A DNA stretch of 64,000 nucleotides from Carallia brachiata (Eukaryota; Streptophyta; Magnoliopsida; Malpighiales; Rhizophoraceae). Below the pieces are notes generated by a model that saw only the letters and a program-made list of their open reading frames with translations, searched no databases and was not told the origin of the DNA. The first letter of the stretch is position 1. Each line of letters starts with the position of its first letter. The stretch covers positions 942,283 to 1,006,282 of the forward strand of contig JADCRB010000048.1 of the NCBI GenBank assembly GCA_021464245.1, given 5' to 3'. Below are positions 63,388-64,000 of this stretch, in pieces. A program made the translations under genes and the position numbers.

Positions 63388-63912
63388 AATGGAGAACACA
63401 GATGGACACAGATTAAAAGGAGGAGAGAAGAGTGGGAGTAGAGAAGAGATGGTGGAACCAGAATGTCTAGAAAGGGGGAGAAACAACTGTGCAATTTCTG
63501 CAAAAAGTCAGGACATAACAGTAGGACCTGTCCAGAGAAAAAGGGAGCTAATGCAACAACAAATCCCACAGAAGGTGCACCGATTTCTGATGCAACTAAT
63601 TAACCTGTGCTTGTCATTCAGCCCGATTATCAAAATGCAGAATCTGTTGGAACAACAGATAAGGTATCATACACTATTATCACTTCAATAATGGGATTAT
63701 CCTCGTATAAAGGCATCTATTGTTAGTTTCAATTTCCTTTATTAATGCAGGCAAACAAAACTAAGAGTGGAAAATCTGCCCAACTAAAAAAGAAACAATG
63801 TAGTAGTATATTTGGCTCAACAAAGAAAAAAAAAGGGAATACTATATCTGCCCCAACAACTACTTTTGAAGCTATCTACCCTGCATGTCAATCTCTTTCC
63901 CCTACAAGGACA
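63388..63912 (+). pseudogene. CCHC zinc-knuckle exon(s), probably MULE-transposase derived
   Basis: A zinc knuckle CNFCKKSGHNSRTC (CX2CX4HX4C; cysteine codons at 63490, 63499 and 63529, histidine at 63514) follows GGTRMSRKGEKQL and is followed by PEKKG. This is the layout at the C terminus of plant MuDR-type transposases and their domesticated relatives. A first exon is bounded by GGCAG (63387) and AAG|GTATC (63663); a second, 63751-63912, lies between GCAG and ACA|GTGAGT and continues in frame with a Lys/Ser/Thr-rich tail. The same frame has stops at 63439 (TAG) and 63601 (TAA), so it is either a decayed copy or my exon limits are wrong. The upstream transposase core is not in the preceding kilobase. 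The rest may lie beyond the window. Confidence 0.5.
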
Positions 63913-64000
63913 GTGAGTATCAAAAAATAATGAACGTTATCAACTGATGTGGGTTGCACTTTGAAATAAAAGAGTTGTTTTTGCGGTTACAGAGCCCAAG

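Overview
This is nuclear DNA of a flowering plant, probably a eudicot. The coding segments are short, carry canonical GT/AG introns, and encode plant-only families: ECHIDNA, galactinol synthase, NIMIN, neutral invertase, DUF538, and a group III shaggy kinase. Intergenic DNA is AT-rich, with TA and GA microsatellites and small inverted-repeat elements. I cannot name the species. I found no virus, CRISPR array, rRNA or tRNA gene, and no prokaryotic-style system.

Layout. 0-10 kb: an unrecognised tail-anchored protein (3.4-4.3 kb, +), a chloroplast-type LON substrate-binding-domain protein (5.9-6.7 kb, +), and a land-plant glycerol-3-phosphate acyltransferase (8.6-10.3 kb, -). 12.5-31 kb: rhodanese/serine-hydrolase protein STR6 (+), mitochondrial peptidase ICP55 (+), a DUF538 protein (+), and a four-agenet-domain protein (-). 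31.8-40.1 kb: alkaline/neutral invertase (-) and ECHIDNA (-). 40-47 kb is gene-poor, with several inverted-repeat elements and a fragment of a type II NAD(P)H dehydrogenase. 47.2-49 kb: galactinol synthase (+). 50.9-53.8 kb: two NIMIN-like genes (-). 55.8-59 kb: shaggy-like kinase (-). The last 600 bases hold a CCHC zinc-knuckle fragment that looks MULE-derived.

Two global patterns stand out. First, as I remember the Arabidopsis map, STR6, ICP55, DUF538, agenet, ECHIDNA, galactinol synthase and NIMIN lie in the same order around At1g09280-At1g09415, so most of this window looks like an ancient syntenic block with an invertase inserted and NIMIN doubled. Second, five otherwise well-preserved genes carry seven frame breaks in total. 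Every one is repaired by adding exactly one base, often in a short homopolymer, which looks more like residual assembly error than gene death.

The genes are ordinary plant housekeeping, stress and signalling genes and do not form one pathway. I see no convincing undescribed system. The best leads are the one-base-loss pattern, the NIMIN pair that differs in its EAR repression motif, and the repeat structures.
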